Made by a program: the position numbers and the translations under genes
In this document: one piece after another, positions 1 through 8,156 of the stretch
How positions within the stretch are numbered: position 1 is the first letter of the stretch
How the letters are laid out: the number at the start of each line of letters is the position of its first letter
Assembly: GCF_902497995.1 (NCBI RefSeq)
Contig: NZ_CABVII010000003.1
Coordinates: forward strand, 186,001-250,000
DNA from: Pseudomonas fluorescens
Lineage (GTDB): Bacteria; Pseudomonadota; Gammaproteobacteria; Pseudomonadales; Pseudomonadaceae
Direction: 5' to 3'
Length of the DNA stretch: 64,000 bases
The notes under the pieces: generated by a model
Told to the model about the DNA's origin: nothing
The model's database searches: none
Seen by the model: the letters and a program-made list of their open reading frames with translations, nothing else

Positions 1-527
1 CACATGGCATCGAGGGTGTTGCTCAGGCGATAGAGCACCACACCGGGCGCCCCCGCCACGGCGAACCAGAACAGCGCGGCAAATACCGCATCGCTGCCGT
101 TCTCCAGCACCGATTCGGTGGCGGCACGGGCGACTTCGGTTTTATCCAGTTCGCTGGTCTGGCGGCTGACCAGATAGCTGACACGTGTGCGCGCTTGCTC
201 CAGATCATCGCTGCGCAGGGCCTTGGCCACTGGCTCGACGTGTTCACCCAGGCTGCGCAGGCCGAGGGCGCAATAGAGCGCGAGGATTTCGACGATCCAG
301 CCGACATAAGGCGCCCAGGAAAAAGCCGTGGCCAGCAAGGTCAGCGGCACGACCGCGAGCACCCAGGCGGTGACGCCGTGACTGCGCCAGCCGCGACCTT
401 CGCTGTTGAAACGTTGCTCGATGCGGTCGGCAAAACGGCCGAACGCCACCAGCGGATGCCAGCGCCTGGGTTCACCCAGCAGCGCATCCAGCGCCACCGC
501 GGCGACACTCAATAACGCCACACTCAT
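1..527 (-). CDS. cobD: Adenosylcobinamide-phosphate synthase CobD/CbiB, N-terminal part (runs off the window)
   Basis: Integral membrane enzyme of late cobalamin synthesis that attaches the aminopropanol arm to cobyric acid. Only the first ~175 residues are present; the gene continues past the left edge. The N-terminus starts [20 protein letters not shown], the family signature in which an Asp-rich motif (LDALLGEP, then [10 protein letters not shown]) follows the first hydrophobic segment. Further hydrophobic stretches follow (for example a [18 protein letters not shown] segment). The ATG overlaps the bluB stop by four bases (ATGA), which fixes the start and implies translational coupling. 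It is the last visible gene of the cobO-cobB-bluB-cobD run behind the B12 riboswitch. Identification is confident; the 3' end cannot be assessed. Confidence 0.9.
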   Translation of the reverse strand, partial: MSVALLSVAAVALDALLGEPRRWHPLVAFGRFADRIEQRFNSEGRGWRSHGVTAWVLAVVPLTLLATAFSWAPYVGWIVEILALYCALGLRSLGEHVEPVAKALRSDDLEQARTRVSYLVSRQTSELDKTEVARAATESVLENGSDAVFAALFWFAVAGAPGVVLYRLSNTLDAM

Positions 528-1174
528 TGACTCACTCCCCAATAATTTTCATACAGCAATTCGCTAAGCGCACGCGTTTGGGCCCAGCCTTCCAGGACTA
601 GCATCGGCGCTGGATAAAACGCCTGGACCGGGCCCAGGCAGAGCACGGCCAACGGCTTGGCGCCAACGGGCATTTGCAGCAAGTCGGCCAGGGCTTGCGG
701 CTCGAACACAGAGACCCAGCCCATGCCCAGCCCCTCGGCACGGGATGCCAGCCACAGGTTCTGGATCGCGCAGGACAAGGAGGCCATGTCCATTTCCGGC
801 AAGGTACGGCGGCCGAAGATATGCCGATCGCGATCGTCCATCAGGGCGGCGACCAGCACTTCGGCGCAGTCGTTGATGCCTTCGACCTTGAGCTTCATGA
901 ATTCGTCGCTGCGCTCGCCGAGGGCTTCGGCGGTGCGGATGCGTTCTTCTTCCACCAGCTGTTGAATCTTGCCGCGCAGGGTGCGGTCGCTGATGCGCAG
1001 GAAGCGCCAGGGCTGCATCAGGCCCACGCTCGGGGCCTGGTGTGCGGCTTCGAGCAGGCGCCGCAGTAATTCGGGCTCGACGGTGCCACCGCTGAAGTGG
1101 CGCATGTCGCGGCGTTCGGCGATCGCACGGTAAACCGCTTGGCGTTCGACCTGGCTGAATGCGTTGTCCGTCAT
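524..1174 (-). CDS. bluB: 5,6-dimethylbenzimidazole synthase BluB
   Basis: Oxygen-dependent FMN enzyme that fragments reduced FMN to make 5,6-dimethylbenzimidazole, the lower ligand of B12. The 216 residues match the usual BluB length and show the nitroreductase fold: an N-terminal RRDMRHF motif for flavin phosphate binding, then [12 protein letters not shown] around residues 48-59, and a C-terminal [10 protein letters not shown] segment typical of BluB. The ATG overlaps the cobB stop by four bases and the stop overlaps the cobD start by four, so it sits in a tightly coupled operon. Just upstream, the end of cobB is formed by a REPIN, so the bluB ribosome binding region lies in repeat-derived sequence. 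Family assignment is firm. Confidence 0.9.
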   Translation of the reverse strand: MTDNAFSQVERQAVYRAIAERRDMRHFSGGTVEPELLRRLLEAAHQAPSVGLMQPWRFLRISDRTLRGKIQQLVEEERIRTAEALGERSDEFMKLKVEGINDCAEVLVAALMDDRDRHIFGRRTLPEMDMASLSCAIQNLWLASRAEGLGMGWVSVFEPQALADLLQMPVGAKPLAVLCLGPVQAFYPAPMLVLEGWAQTRALSELLYENYWGVSQ

Positions 1175-2571
1175 GGCCTCTTCGCGAGCAAGCCCGCTCC
1201 CACCGTTGACCGCGTTTCGTCAGGCAACACACTTGCAAATGTGGGAGCGGGCTTGCTCGCGAAGGCGTCCTCAAGGTCAGGCGCGAACAGTGCGGCTATA
1301 GCAGTCGGATTGGACGGAAAATAAAAATGCACATAAGAGGCCGTCATCCGCCCCTGACGATAAACCACCTCCGCCCCACGCCCGCCATTCGGGCTCAACC
1401 CACGGGCAATCGGCTCAAGCCCGGTACTGGTCAGCGAATGATGATAGGTATGCCCACGCAACAAACCCTCCGGCAGTTCAACCGCTTGCAGGGCCAACGC
1501 AGCCAGACGCTTCTGCATCACCGCATCCCCAGCCAGCAAGCCGACCAGTTCAGCCCGGGTGCCCTCGACATCGGTCAACGAATCAAGCAGATAAAGCATG
1601 CCGCCACACTCGGCCAACAACGGTTTGCCCGCCGCATGATGCGCGCGAATCGCATCGAGCATCGATGTGTTCTGCGACAGCGCCACATGGTGCAATTCCG
1701 GATAACCGCCCGGCAGGTAGAGACTGTCCGCCTGGGGCAATCCGGCATCACGGATCGGCGAGAAAAACAGCAACTCGGCGCCCATCGCTTGCAGCAGATC
1801 CAGGCTCGCGCCGTAGGTGAAGGCAAAAGCTTCATCACGGGCCACGGCAATCCGCACGCCGGCCAACAAAGGCTCGGCAGCGATCACATCGGGGGCAGCG
1901 AATGCCACTGCCGGTGGCAACGCCACCTCGCAACTGCTGGCCAAGGCATCGGCCGCGGCGTCGAGGCGCAGATCAAGGTCGTTCAGCTCGCTGGCCTGAA
2001 CCAGCCCCAGGTGACGGCTCGGCAATTCGATCCCGGTTTCCCGGGACAAGGCGCCATACCAGCGCAAGCCTTCCGTCAGGCTGCCTTCGAGCAATTGCGC
2101 ATGACGCAAGGTGCCGACGCGATTGGCCAACACGCCGGCAAACGGCAAGTCCGGCTGATAACGCGCCAGGCCCAGGGCCAGTGCGCCAAAGGTCTGGGCC
2201 ATGGCAGTGCCGTCGATCACACCCAGCACCGGCACCCCGAAGTGCCGCGCCAGGTCGGCGCTGGACGGCGTACCGTCGAACAGCCCCATGACCCCTTCGA
2301 TCAGGATCAGGTCGGCATCAGCGGCGGCTTCCCACAACAGTCGACGACTTTCCTGCTCGCCGACCATCCACATGTCCAGTTGATAGACCGGCGCACCGCT
2401 GGCGCGCTCGAGAATCATCGGGTCGAGGAAGTCCGGCCCGCACTTGAAGACCCGCACCTTGCGCCCTTGATTGCGATGCAACCGGGCCAACGCGGCGGTG
2501 ACGGTGGTCTTGCCCTGACCGGAGGCCGGCGCGGCAATCAATACCGCGGGGCAATGACGTGGCTGACTCAC
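1171..2571 (-). CDS. cobB: Cobyrinate a,c-diamide synthase CobB
   Basis: ATP- and glutamine-dependent amidation of the a and c side chains of (hydrogeno)cobyrinic acid. The N-terminal dethiobiotin-synthetase-like domain carries the P-loop APASGQGKTT (residues 14-23). The C-terminal class I glutamine amidotransferase domain has the nucleophile motif LLAECGGMLYL near residue 325 and the late HFYFPSNP motif. The start is GTG at 2571, overlapping the cobO stop by four bases. The normal protein should end shortly after HFYFPSNPTAIAALFAP; here about 30 extra residues (ASKPAPT ... VGAGLLAK) are translated from a REPIN. The enzyme core looks intact, so the tail is probably tolerated, but this is inference. 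Confidence 0.93.
   Translation of the reverse strand: MSQPRHCPAVLIAAPASGQGKTTVTAALARLHRNQGRKVRVFKCGPDFLDPMILERASGAPVYQLDMWMVGEQESRRLLWEAAADADLILIEGVMGLFDGTPSSADLARHFGVPVLGVIDGTAMAQTFGALALGLARYQPDLPFAGVLANRVGTLRHAQLLEGSLTEGLRWYGALSRETGIELPSRHLGLVQASELNDLDLRLDAAADALASSCEVALPPAVAFAAPDVIAAEPLLAGVRIAVARDEAFAFTYGASLDLLQAMGAELLFFSPIRDAGLPQADSLYLPGGYPELHHVALSQNTSMLDAIRAHHAAGKPLLAECGGMLYLLDSLTDVEGTRAELVGLLAGDAVMQKRLAALALQAVELPEGLLRGHTYHHSLTSTGLEPIARGLSPNGGRGAEVVYRQGRMTASYVHFYFPSNPTAIAALFAPDLEDAFASKPAPTFASVLPDETRSTVGAGLLAKRP
1181..1263. repeat. REPIN (REP pair) inside the 3' end of cobB
   Basis: Two inverted REP copies (1181-1203 and 1241-1263) of the GTGGGAGCGGGCTTGCTCGC class are separated by 37 bases. 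Unlike most REPINs here, this one lies within a coding frame: it is read as roughly the last 28 codons of cobB and ends just before the bluB start. Confidence 0.9.
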
Positions 2572-3179
2572 AATTCGACGCCTTTTTGCGCTTTGATACC
2601 GGCCTGGAACGCGTGCTTGATCACGCCCATTTCCGTGACGGTGTCGGCCAGCTCGATCATTTCCGGCTTGGCGCCGCGACCGGTGACCACCACATGCTGC
2701 ATCGGCGGACGCGCCTGCAAGTCGCTGAGCACCTGATCGAGGTCGAGATAACCGTGTTTGAGGGCGATGTTCAACTCATCAAGCACCACCAGACCGATGG
2801 ACGGATCCCTCAGCAGCTCGCGGGACACTGCCCAGGCGGCTTCGGCGGCAGCGATATCACGCTGGCGGTCCTGGGTTTCCCAGGTGAAGCCCTCGCCCAT
2901 CACATGAAACCGCACCTGCTCTGGAAAACGGCGAAAGAACAATTCTTCGCCGGTGCTGTTGCGGCCCTTGATGAACTGCACCACGCCACACTGCATGCCA
3001 TGCCCCAGGGATCGGGCGAGCATGCCAAAGGCCGAGCTGCTCTTGCCTTTGCCGTTGCCGGTCAGCACCAGCAGCAGGCCGCATTCGTTCGGGGAATTGG
3101 CGATGCGTTCATCGATCACGGCTTTTTTGCGCAGCATGCGCGCCAGGTGACGTTCATCACGATCGGGAGTATCAGTCAT
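2568..3179 (-). CDS. cobO: Cob(I)yrinic acid a,c-diamide adenosyltransferase CobO (BtuR/CobA type)
   Basis: Transfers the 5'-deoxyadenosyl group of ATP to the reduced cobalt of corrinoids. The protein of about 203 residues shows the P-loop variant LTGNGKGKSSSAFGM near residues 40-54 and the conserved LDELNIAL motif, both diagnostic of the BtuR/CobO family. I chose the ATG at 3179 (MTDTPDRDERH), preceded by a GGAG; a longer reading frame extends upstream but carries no family similarity. First gene of the cobO-cobB-bluB-cobD operon, overlapping cobB by four bases. A cobalamin riboswitch lies about 100 bases upstream, so expression should fall when adenosylcobalamin is plentiful. Confidence 0.93.
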   Translation of the reverse strand: MTDTPDRDERHLARMLRKKAVIDERIANSPNECGLLLVLTGNGKGKSSSAFGMLARSLGHGMQCGVVQFIKGRNSTGEELFFRRFPEQVRFHVMGEGFTWETQDRQRDIAAAEAAWAVSRELLRDPSIGLVVLDELNIALKHGYLDLDQVLSDLQARPPMQHVVVTGRGAKPEMIELADTVTEMGVIKHAFQAGIKAQKGVEL

Positions 3180-3274
3180 GGGGGGAGCTCTCCGTTGAGG
3201 CTGAATAACGGCGGGCAGGCACAAGAACAGACGGCAAAAAGCCTGGCATCGCCCACCGTGATGCCGCTGGATGG

Positions 3275-3483
3275 ATCAGGCCGGTCTCCGGGCTCATGAG
3301 CGGCGCTGGCCTGACTGCGCGCCTTCCCATGCCGGCTTTCGACACAGTGGCTCAAGGCGCAGTCTTCACTCATTTACCGTTGCGGGGGCAGCGTCGGGAT
3401 CATGACTCTTCGTCGTTCGAAGACAATCACTCACCGACTTCCCTGTTTCACTCTGTCGGCCATGGCCACAGAGCACCTGAAAC
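3275..3483 (-). promoter_or_regulatory. Cobalamin (AdoCbl) riboswitch upstream of cobO
   Basis: On the minus strand the conserved elements appear in order: AGGTGC near 3478, GGGAAGTCGGTGAG near 3440, GCTGCCCCCGCAACGGTAA near 3392, GAGCCACTG near 3353, GCATGGGAAGG near 3330 and the B12-box-like AGCCCGGAGACCGGCC near 3290. TCAGG at the 5' end can pair with CCTGA at 3276-3280 as P1. It lies about 100 bases before the cobO start, the normal position for controlling a B12 synthesis operon. I did not identify the expression platform (terminator or ribosome-site sequestration) with confidence. Confidence 0.93.
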
Positions 3484-3499
3484 AAGCCGCGAAGGTTAG

Positions 3500-3814
3500 A
3501 GGGTTGGGGGTGGAGCGTCAATTGCAGAAGGCAACACCCTGTCGACGCAGTTCAAGGAGCGCGCATTCATCGGCCAGCACGGCTCGTGGAACCGCGACCC
3601 GCACAGTGGCTACCCAGTGATTTTCGTGCCATTGAGCGCGGGCAAACCGGTCGGGCAACCGGTTGATGTGCTCACCAGGCTCCTCACCGGCGGCGAAAAA
3701 GCCATGGGCCGTCCGGCGGAGGTGGTGATTGATCGACAGGGAGGTTTGCTGATGGCGGATGATGTGGGGAACAAGGTGTGGCGGGTACCGGCGGCTAGAC
3801 CCCGCAAACTGTAG
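3500..3814 (+). pseudogene. 3' remnant of a PQQ-dependent sugar (aldose/sorbosone) dehydrogenase gene
   Basis: An open stretch of about 100 codons has no plausible start but clearly resembles the C-terminal blade of soluble PQQ-type sugar dehydrogenases. It contains FIGQHGSWNRDPHSGY, then VIFVPL, then a Gly-Arg-Pro-rich segment and MADDVGNKVWRV before the stop. An in-frame TAG sits at 3497-3499, and upstream is the B12 riboswitch region, so the N-terminal ~75% of the gene is absent. The TAG that ends the fragment lies in the flanking REPIN. I infer a deletion relic; expression as a protein is unlikely. An internal ATG at 3617 could in principle yield 65 residues. Confidence 0.75.
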
Positions 3815-3889
3815 GAGCGAGGCTTGCCCGCGAAGGCGATTTATCTGACACACCGCTTTCGCGGGCAAGCCTCGCTCCTACAGTTTGCG
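3803..3889. repeat. REPIN with 32-bp perfect arms
   Basis: Left arm 3803-3834 and right arm 3858-3889 are perfect reverse complements, built around the GTAGGAGCGAGGCTTGCCCG REP class. The arms include the stop codons of both convergent reading frames: the dehydrogenase remnant on the plus strand and the O-methyltransferase on the minus strand. Confidence 0.92.
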
Positions 3890-4531
3890 GCACAAGGTCA
3901 ACCCATCCCTCAACGGCAACAACGACAGATCCACCCGCAAGTCATCCTTCAAGGCCAAATTGAGCGCCTGGATGGCTCGGGTGTCTGCGCTGTCGGAATT
4001 TTCCTCCAGCACCCGCCCGCTCCACAGCGTGTTATCGAACACAGCCAGACCACCGACCCGCAACAAGCGCAGCGCATGCTCCAGATAGCTCGGGTAATTG
4101 GCCTTGTCGGCATCGATGAAAATCAGGTCGAACTGTCCTGGCCGATCCAGCTGGGCCAGGGTTTCCAGCGCGGGTGCCAGGCGCAGATCAATCCGCCCCG
4201 CCAGCCCCGCTTCCTGCCAGTAACGGCGCGCGATAGCGTTGTAATCTCCAGGAATATCACAGCAGATCAGCGAACCGTCATCCGGCAACGCCGCCGCCAT
4301 GCACAAGGCGCTGTAACCGGTGAACGTGCCGACTTCCAGCACACGCCTGGCGCCGGTGAGTTTCACCAGCAACGCGAGGAACTGCCCCTGCTCCGGCGCC
4401 ACCTGCCAACGCGCCATGGGCAGCGCCTGGGTTTCGTCGCGCAAGCGCTTGAGCAGCGGCGTCTCCCTGAGGGAGACATCGAGCAGGTACTGATACAGGG
4501 AATCATCGAGATTGAGCGTGCGAGCGGTCAT
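3878..4531 (-). CDS. SAM-dependent O-methyltransferase (caffeoyl-CoA/catechol O-methyltransferase type)
   Basis: Class I methyltransferase of 217 residues, the usual size for the family. The SAM-binding motif VLEVGTFTGYSALCMAAAL lies near residues 65-83. The metal-binding acidic motif FIDADKANYPSYLEHALRLLRVGG follows near residues 140-163, with DNTLWSGRV after it. These suggest divalent-cation-dependent methylation of a catechol-like hydroxyl; the substrate is not predictable. The start is ATG at 4531 (MTARTLNLDD); an in-frame upstream extension to 4585 overlaps the neighbouring gene's end and lacks similarity. The stop TAG is contributed by a REPIN. The lipoprotein gene upstream ends 17 bases before it, so co-transcription is likely. 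Confidence 0.85.
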   Translation of the reverse strand: MTARTLNLDDSLYQYLLDVSLRETPLLKRLRDETQALPMARWQVAPEQGQFLALLVKLTGARRVLEVGTFTGYSALCMAAALPDDGSLICCDIPGDYNAIARRYWQEAGLAGRIDLRLAPALETLAQLDRPGQFDLIFIDADKANYPSYLEHALRLLRVGGLAVFDNTLWSGRVLEENSDSADTRAIQALNLALKDDLRVDLSLLPLRDGLTLCRKL

Positions 4532-4547
4532 GACCAAACTCTGCAAT

Positions 4548-5084
4548 CTATGGGTTGTGTGCCAGATGCTCCGGTTGTAGCACACGCTTGGCGCTCAGGT
4601 AGGCTTTCTGCCAATAAGCCTTGGACAAGCTGTCGAGCTTCACCGTACCGCCAGTGGCCGGTGCATGGACGAAGCGACCTTCACCGACATAGATCCCGGC
4701 GTGGCTGACCTGGGAGCCGCCATTGGTGGCGAAGAAAATCAGGTCGCCGGTTTGCAGGCCTTCCTTGCCGATACTGGCCGCTTGCATACCGATCATCTCG
4801 CGAGTAGTGCGCGGCAAGGAAATACCGGCCACATCCCGGTAGACGTAGCCGATCAACCCGCTGCAATCAAACCCCGAGTCCGGCGTGTTGCCCCCCCAGC
4901 GATAGGGCGTGCCAACGAGGCCGAGCGCACGAAACAGTACGTCTTCAACGGCGGGAGAAAAGGCTTGGGAGGGACCGAAAACCAGCGGCGCGCGAACCAC
5001 CGGCGCAGGGGGCGGTGTGCGACTGGCGCAGGCGCTGAGCAGCGCGGCGAAGAACAGGATTGCGAAGCGGGCTGACATTGTCAT
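4548..5084 (-). CDS. NlpC/P60 family lipoprotein endopeptidase (first of a pair)
   Basis: Probable outer-membrane-anchored peptidoglycan endopeptidase of the MepS/Spr type, which cleaves stem peptides or cross-links. Residues 1-18 form a signal with lipobox LSAC (MTMSARFAILFFAALLSACAS). The NlpC/P60 domain carries the catalytic Cys in SGFDCSGLIGYVYRD, His in VSHAGIYVG and a third His in RFVHAP. The start at 5084 is preceded by AGGG at suitable spacing; a second ATG six bases downstream is possible. It is 178 residues long and lies in tandem with a longer paralogue at 5249-5899. A terminator separates the two, so they are probably transcribed separately. Confidence 0.88.
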   Translation of the reverse strand: MTMSARFAILFFAALLSACASRTPPPAPVVRAPLVFGPSQAFSPAVEDVLFRALGLVGTPYRWGGNTPDSGFDCSGLIGYVYRDVAGISLPRTTREMIGMQAASIGKEGLQTGDLIFFATNGGSQVSHAGIYVGEGRFVHAPATGGTVKLDSLSKAYWQKAYLSAKRVLQPEHLAHNP

Positions 5085-5137
5085 AAGCAGAAACCCTGAT
5101 CTGGCTGCGGCTTTTTCCACCGACAGGGCAGAAAAGA

Positions 5138-5166
5138 AAACCGCCTGCGCAGGACGCAGGCGGTTT
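5138..5166 (-). terminator. Rho-independent terminator after the second NlpC/P60 gene
   Basis: On the minus strand, a GC-rich stem (AAACCGCCTGCG / CGCAGGCGGTTT) is followed by TTCTTTTC. It lies about 80 bases after the stop of the 5249-5899 gene. Confidence 0.8.
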
Positions 5167-5248
5167 GCCATCAATAATAGATCAGAATTTTAGCTGCTAC
5201 ACGGCAAACTTCAAGTAAGACTTTAAGTTCACCTTACAAAATGTCCGC

Positions 5249-5899
5249 TTATTTACGTGCCGTGACGATCGCCGGGACCGAATCCGGCGCCATGGCGAGT
5301 GCGCGCTTGGCTTCGATGAAGCTCTTGCTCCAGTAGCTGTCACCCAGATTGTCGATCCGCACACCACCGCTACGGCGGCTGCTGGAATGGATGAACTGGT
5401 TGTCGCCCAGGTAGATCCCGGCGTGACTGACGCGCCCACGACGACCGTTGGTGGCGAAGAACAACAGGTCACCTGGCTTCAGATCGCTGCGAGTCACCAG
5501 CGGGGCGTCCACGTTGATCATTTCGCGGGTGGAGCGCGGCAGGCTCATGCCGGCCTCTTCACGAAACAGATAACCGATGAAACCGCTGCAATCGAAGCCG
5601 GCTTCGGAGGTGCCGCCGAAACGGTAACGGGTGCCGATCAGGGACATGCCACGTTCGAGGATGCTGTCGGCCAGAACCGGAAGCTGGTACGACTTGCCAT
5701 TGGCGAAGCTTGCCAGCTCTTTATCGGTGGCCGCCTCTTGCTCAATGGCTTCCTGGAGCAGAACGGAAGACGATTGGCCGTTAACTGAATGTGTAACCTG
5801 GTGTTGTTGCTCTTGCTGGGGCACTGGAGAATGAGCAGCGCAACCGAACAAAAGGGTGACAAGTGCGAGAGGCACGAGGGGTGCGAAGCGCTTTAGCAT
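5249..5899 (-). CDS. NlpC/P60 family lipoprotein endopeptidase (second of a pair)
   Basis: Paralogue of the adjacent 4548-5084 product and likewise predicted to cut peptidoglycan peptides from a lipid anchor. The signal peptide MLKRFAPLVPLALVTLLFGC ends in a lipobox Cys. It is followed by a Gln- and Ser-rich linker absent from the shorter paralogue, then the NlpC/P60 domain with the Cys motif AGFDCSGFIGYLFRE, His motif RVSHAGIYLG and FIHSSSRRSGG. I take the ATG at 5899; a GTG two codons upstream (5905) is also possible and no strong Shine-Dalgarno decides between them. The basic loop after the third catalytic residue (SSSRRSGGVR) may bind the anionic wall. Assignment to the family is secure; the bond specificity is not. 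Confidence 0.88.
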   Translation of the reverse strand: MLKRFAPLVPLALVTLLFGCAAHSPVPQQEQQHQVTHSVNGQSSSVLLQEAIEQEAATDKELASFANGKSYQLPVLADSILERGMSLIGTRYRFGGTSEAGFDCSGFIGYLFREEAGMSLPRSTREMINVDAPLVTRSDLKPGDLLFFATNGRRGRVSHAGIYLGDNQFIHSSSRRSGGVRIDNLGDSYWSKSFIEAKRALAMAPDSVPAIVTARK

Positions 5900-6112
5900 G
5901 GGCACGACCGTGGCTGATGGTTATAAAAGAGGCCGCGACTATGCCCGTAATCATGCTTATTTGCAAATTCAATCGATCTGCATGTGACTTCCCGACTTCG
6001 CGATTACATCTAAGCGCTTAAGCCCCATTGAGTCGTCGCGCAGCCTGCAGACCTGCAGGAAGGCAGATTTTTGGCGTCTGAAAACTGCCGAAACCTGCGT
6101 CAGACACGAGCT

Positions 6113-6817
6113 TCACCAGCCCAAGGTTTCTTTGAGGAACGGGATCGTCAACTTGCGCTGAGCTTGAAGAGACGCCTGGTCGAGGCGCTCAAGCAACTCG
6201 AAAAGCGCACTCATGCTGCGAGTACCACGGGTCAGGATGAAATGCCCGACTTCGTCGGTGAGGTGCAAGCCGCGACGGGAAGCGCGCAGTTGCAAGGCGC
6301 GCAATTTGTCTTCGTCGGAGAGCGGGCGCATCTGGAAGATCAGCGCCAGGGTCAGGCGGGACTTGAGATCCGCCAGCTTGACCGGCAGCTCACGCGGGGA
6401 CGTCGATGCGGCGATCAACAGGCGCCGACCACTGTCACGCAGACGGTTGAACAGATGGAACAGCGCCTCCTCCCAATCCGCACGCCCGGCGACCGCCTGC
6501 AGGTCATCCAGGCAGACCAGCTCGTATTGTTCGAGGTTGTCGAGGATTTCGATGCCACGATCCAGCAGCTCGGCCAACGGCAGATACACCGCCGGCTCCC
6601 CCAGCTGCTCGAAACGCAGGCAGGCCGCCTGCAACAGATGCGTACGCCCTACACCGTCCTTGCCCCAGAGATAAATCAGGCTTTCGGTCCAGCCGGCGTC
6701 GGCTTCGCATAGCCGCTCGACATAGCCGAGTGCAGCGGCATTGGCGCCTGGGTAGTAATTGATAAAGGTGGCGTCATCACGCAGACGCACACCTAGGGGC
6801 AGCTGAATCGGTTTCAT
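6113..6817 (-). CDS. hda: DnaA inactivator Hda
   Basis: AAA+ protein related to DnaA that, bound to the replication clamp, stimulates hydrolysis of DnaA-ATP and so limits re-initiation. The N-terminus MKPIQLPLGVRL contains the short hydrophobic clamp-binding motif expected of Hda. The Walker A variant WGKDGVGRTHLLQA lies near residues 50-63, Walker B LVCLDDLQAVAG near 100, and the DnaA-like sensor region RPLSDEDKLRALQLRA near 180. At 234 residues it lacks the DnaA DNA-binding domain IV, which separates it from DnaA itself. The AI-2E permease and DUF2066 genes lie upstream on the same strand, about 230 bases away. The 205 bases between its stop and the next gene show no further gene. Confidence 0.92.
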   Translation of the reverse strand: MKPIQLPLGVRLRDDATFINYYPGANAAALGYVERLCEADAGWTESLIYLWGKDGVGRTHLLQAACLRFEQLGEPAVYLPLAELLDRGIEILDNLEQYELVCLDDLQAVAGRADWEEALFHLFNRLRDSGRRLLIAASTSPRELPVKLADLKSRLTLALIFQMRPLSDEDKLRALQLRASRRGLHLTDEVGHFILTRGTRSMSALFELLERLDQASLQAQRKLTIPFLKETLGW

Positions 6818-7047
6818 GCTGACTGAACAGTTCCAGGGGAACCGTTAGTGGCCTCTGTGTAAAGTTTGCGAAGTTTATACCCGTGAAGCTGACCGCACAA
6901 TGCGACAGACCACAAGCAAAATCAAAGGTTTGCGTTAATGCACTGGTTTTATGGCAGTTTCTTTGGCGCTACGGGCGACAACCATGCAAAGGAGGCAGGC
7001 CAACCTGGCCATGAACCAGGCCGCCCGGGACACACCACAAGCCCACC

Positions 7048-8121
7048 TTAGAGCTCAGGTCCGTCGACGCCACTGTACATACCAGAATCCTTATACAAAT
7101 CGTGCACATGACGCAGCAGCACCATGATCACCGCCGCCACCGGCAACGCCAGCAACACGCCGGTAAAACCGAACAGCTCGCCGCCAGCCAGAATCGCGAA
7201 GATCACCGCCACCGGGTGCAGACCGATCCGGTCCCCCACCAGCAGCGGCGTCAGCACCATACCTTCCAGCGCCTGGCCGACCATGAACACCGCGACGATG
7301 CCGACCATGGGATACAAGTCGCCACCGAACTGGAACAGGCCGGCAACCAATGCCGCACCGATCCCGATGACAAACCCCATGTACGGCACGATCGCCGCCA
7401 GGCCGGCGATCAGCCCGATCAGCAGCCCCAGCTCCAGCCCGATCAGCATCAAGCCCGCCGCATAGATCACACCCAGCGCTACCATCACCAGCAACTGCCC
7501 GCGCACGAATGCACCCAGCACTTCATGGCATTCACCGGCCAGCGTCACCACACGCGCTTCGCGATCACGGGGCAGCAAGCTGCGGATCTTGGCCATCATC
7601 AGGTCCCAGTCCCGCAACAGGTAGAACATCACCACCGGGATCAGCACCAGATTGGCCAGCAAAGCGATCAATGCCAGCCCGGAAGCCGTCGCCTGACTCA
7701 ACACCACACCGACAATGTCAGTGGTCTGGCCCATGTGCTCGCTGATCGCGGCCTTGAGCTTGTCGAATTTCCAGAAACCATCCGACAGGCCAAATTTCGA
7801 TTGCGCCCAGGGCAGCGCACTGTGCTGCAACCAGTCGAGCATCTGCGGCGTCAGTTCGTACAAGCGAAACAACTGCTTGGCGAGCATCGGCACCAACACC
7901 AACAGCAAGGTGGTGAAGATCAGGGTAAACAGCGCAAACACCGCGATCACGCCCCAGGTCCGTGACAGGCCGGCTTTCTCCAGCCGATCCACCAGAGGGT
8001 CGAATAGATAGGCCAGCAGCAGCGCCACCAGAAATGGCGTGAGGATTGGATGCAACAGCCAGACAAACGCGCAGAGCAGGATCACCCCACCCAACCAGAA
8101 CCAACGCCGCGTATCGGCCAT
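7048..8121 (-). CDS. AI-2E family transporter (PerM-like) membrane protein
   Basis: Polytopic inner-membrane protein of 357 residues with about eight hydrophobic segments, beginning WFWLGGVILLCAFVWLLHPIL. It has the family pattern of a long extramembrane region between the third and fourth segments, and the conserved stretch VPYMGFVIGIGAALVAGL near residue 245. The family was named after E. coli TqsA, but members include Na+/H+ exchangers and permeases of unknown substrate, so no transport function is assigned. It starts 35 bases after the stop of the DUF2066 gene and is probably co-transcribed with it. The gene order with purM-purN and hda is typical of Pseudomonas. Confidence 0.85.
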   Translation of the reverse strand: MADTRRWFWLGGVILLCAFVWLLHPILTPFLVALLLAYLFDPLVDRLEKAGLSRTWGVIAVFALFTLIFTTLLLVLVPMLAKQLFRLYELTPQMLDWLQHSALPWAQSKFGLSDGFWKFDKLKAAISEHMGQTTDIVGVVLSQATASGLALIALLANLVLIPVVMFYLLRDWDLMMAKIRSLLPRDREARVVTLAGECHEVLGAFVRGQLLVMVALGVIYAAGLMLIGLELGLLIGLIAGLAAIVPYMGFVIGIGAALVAGLFQFGGDLYPMVGIVAVFMVGQALEGMVLTPLLVGDRIGLHPVAVIFAILAGGELFGFTGVLLALPVAAVIMVLLRHVHDLYKDSGMYSGVDGPEL

Positions 8122-8156
8122 GAACCACTCCAGCTTCTATATAAGGAAAGAAATAC

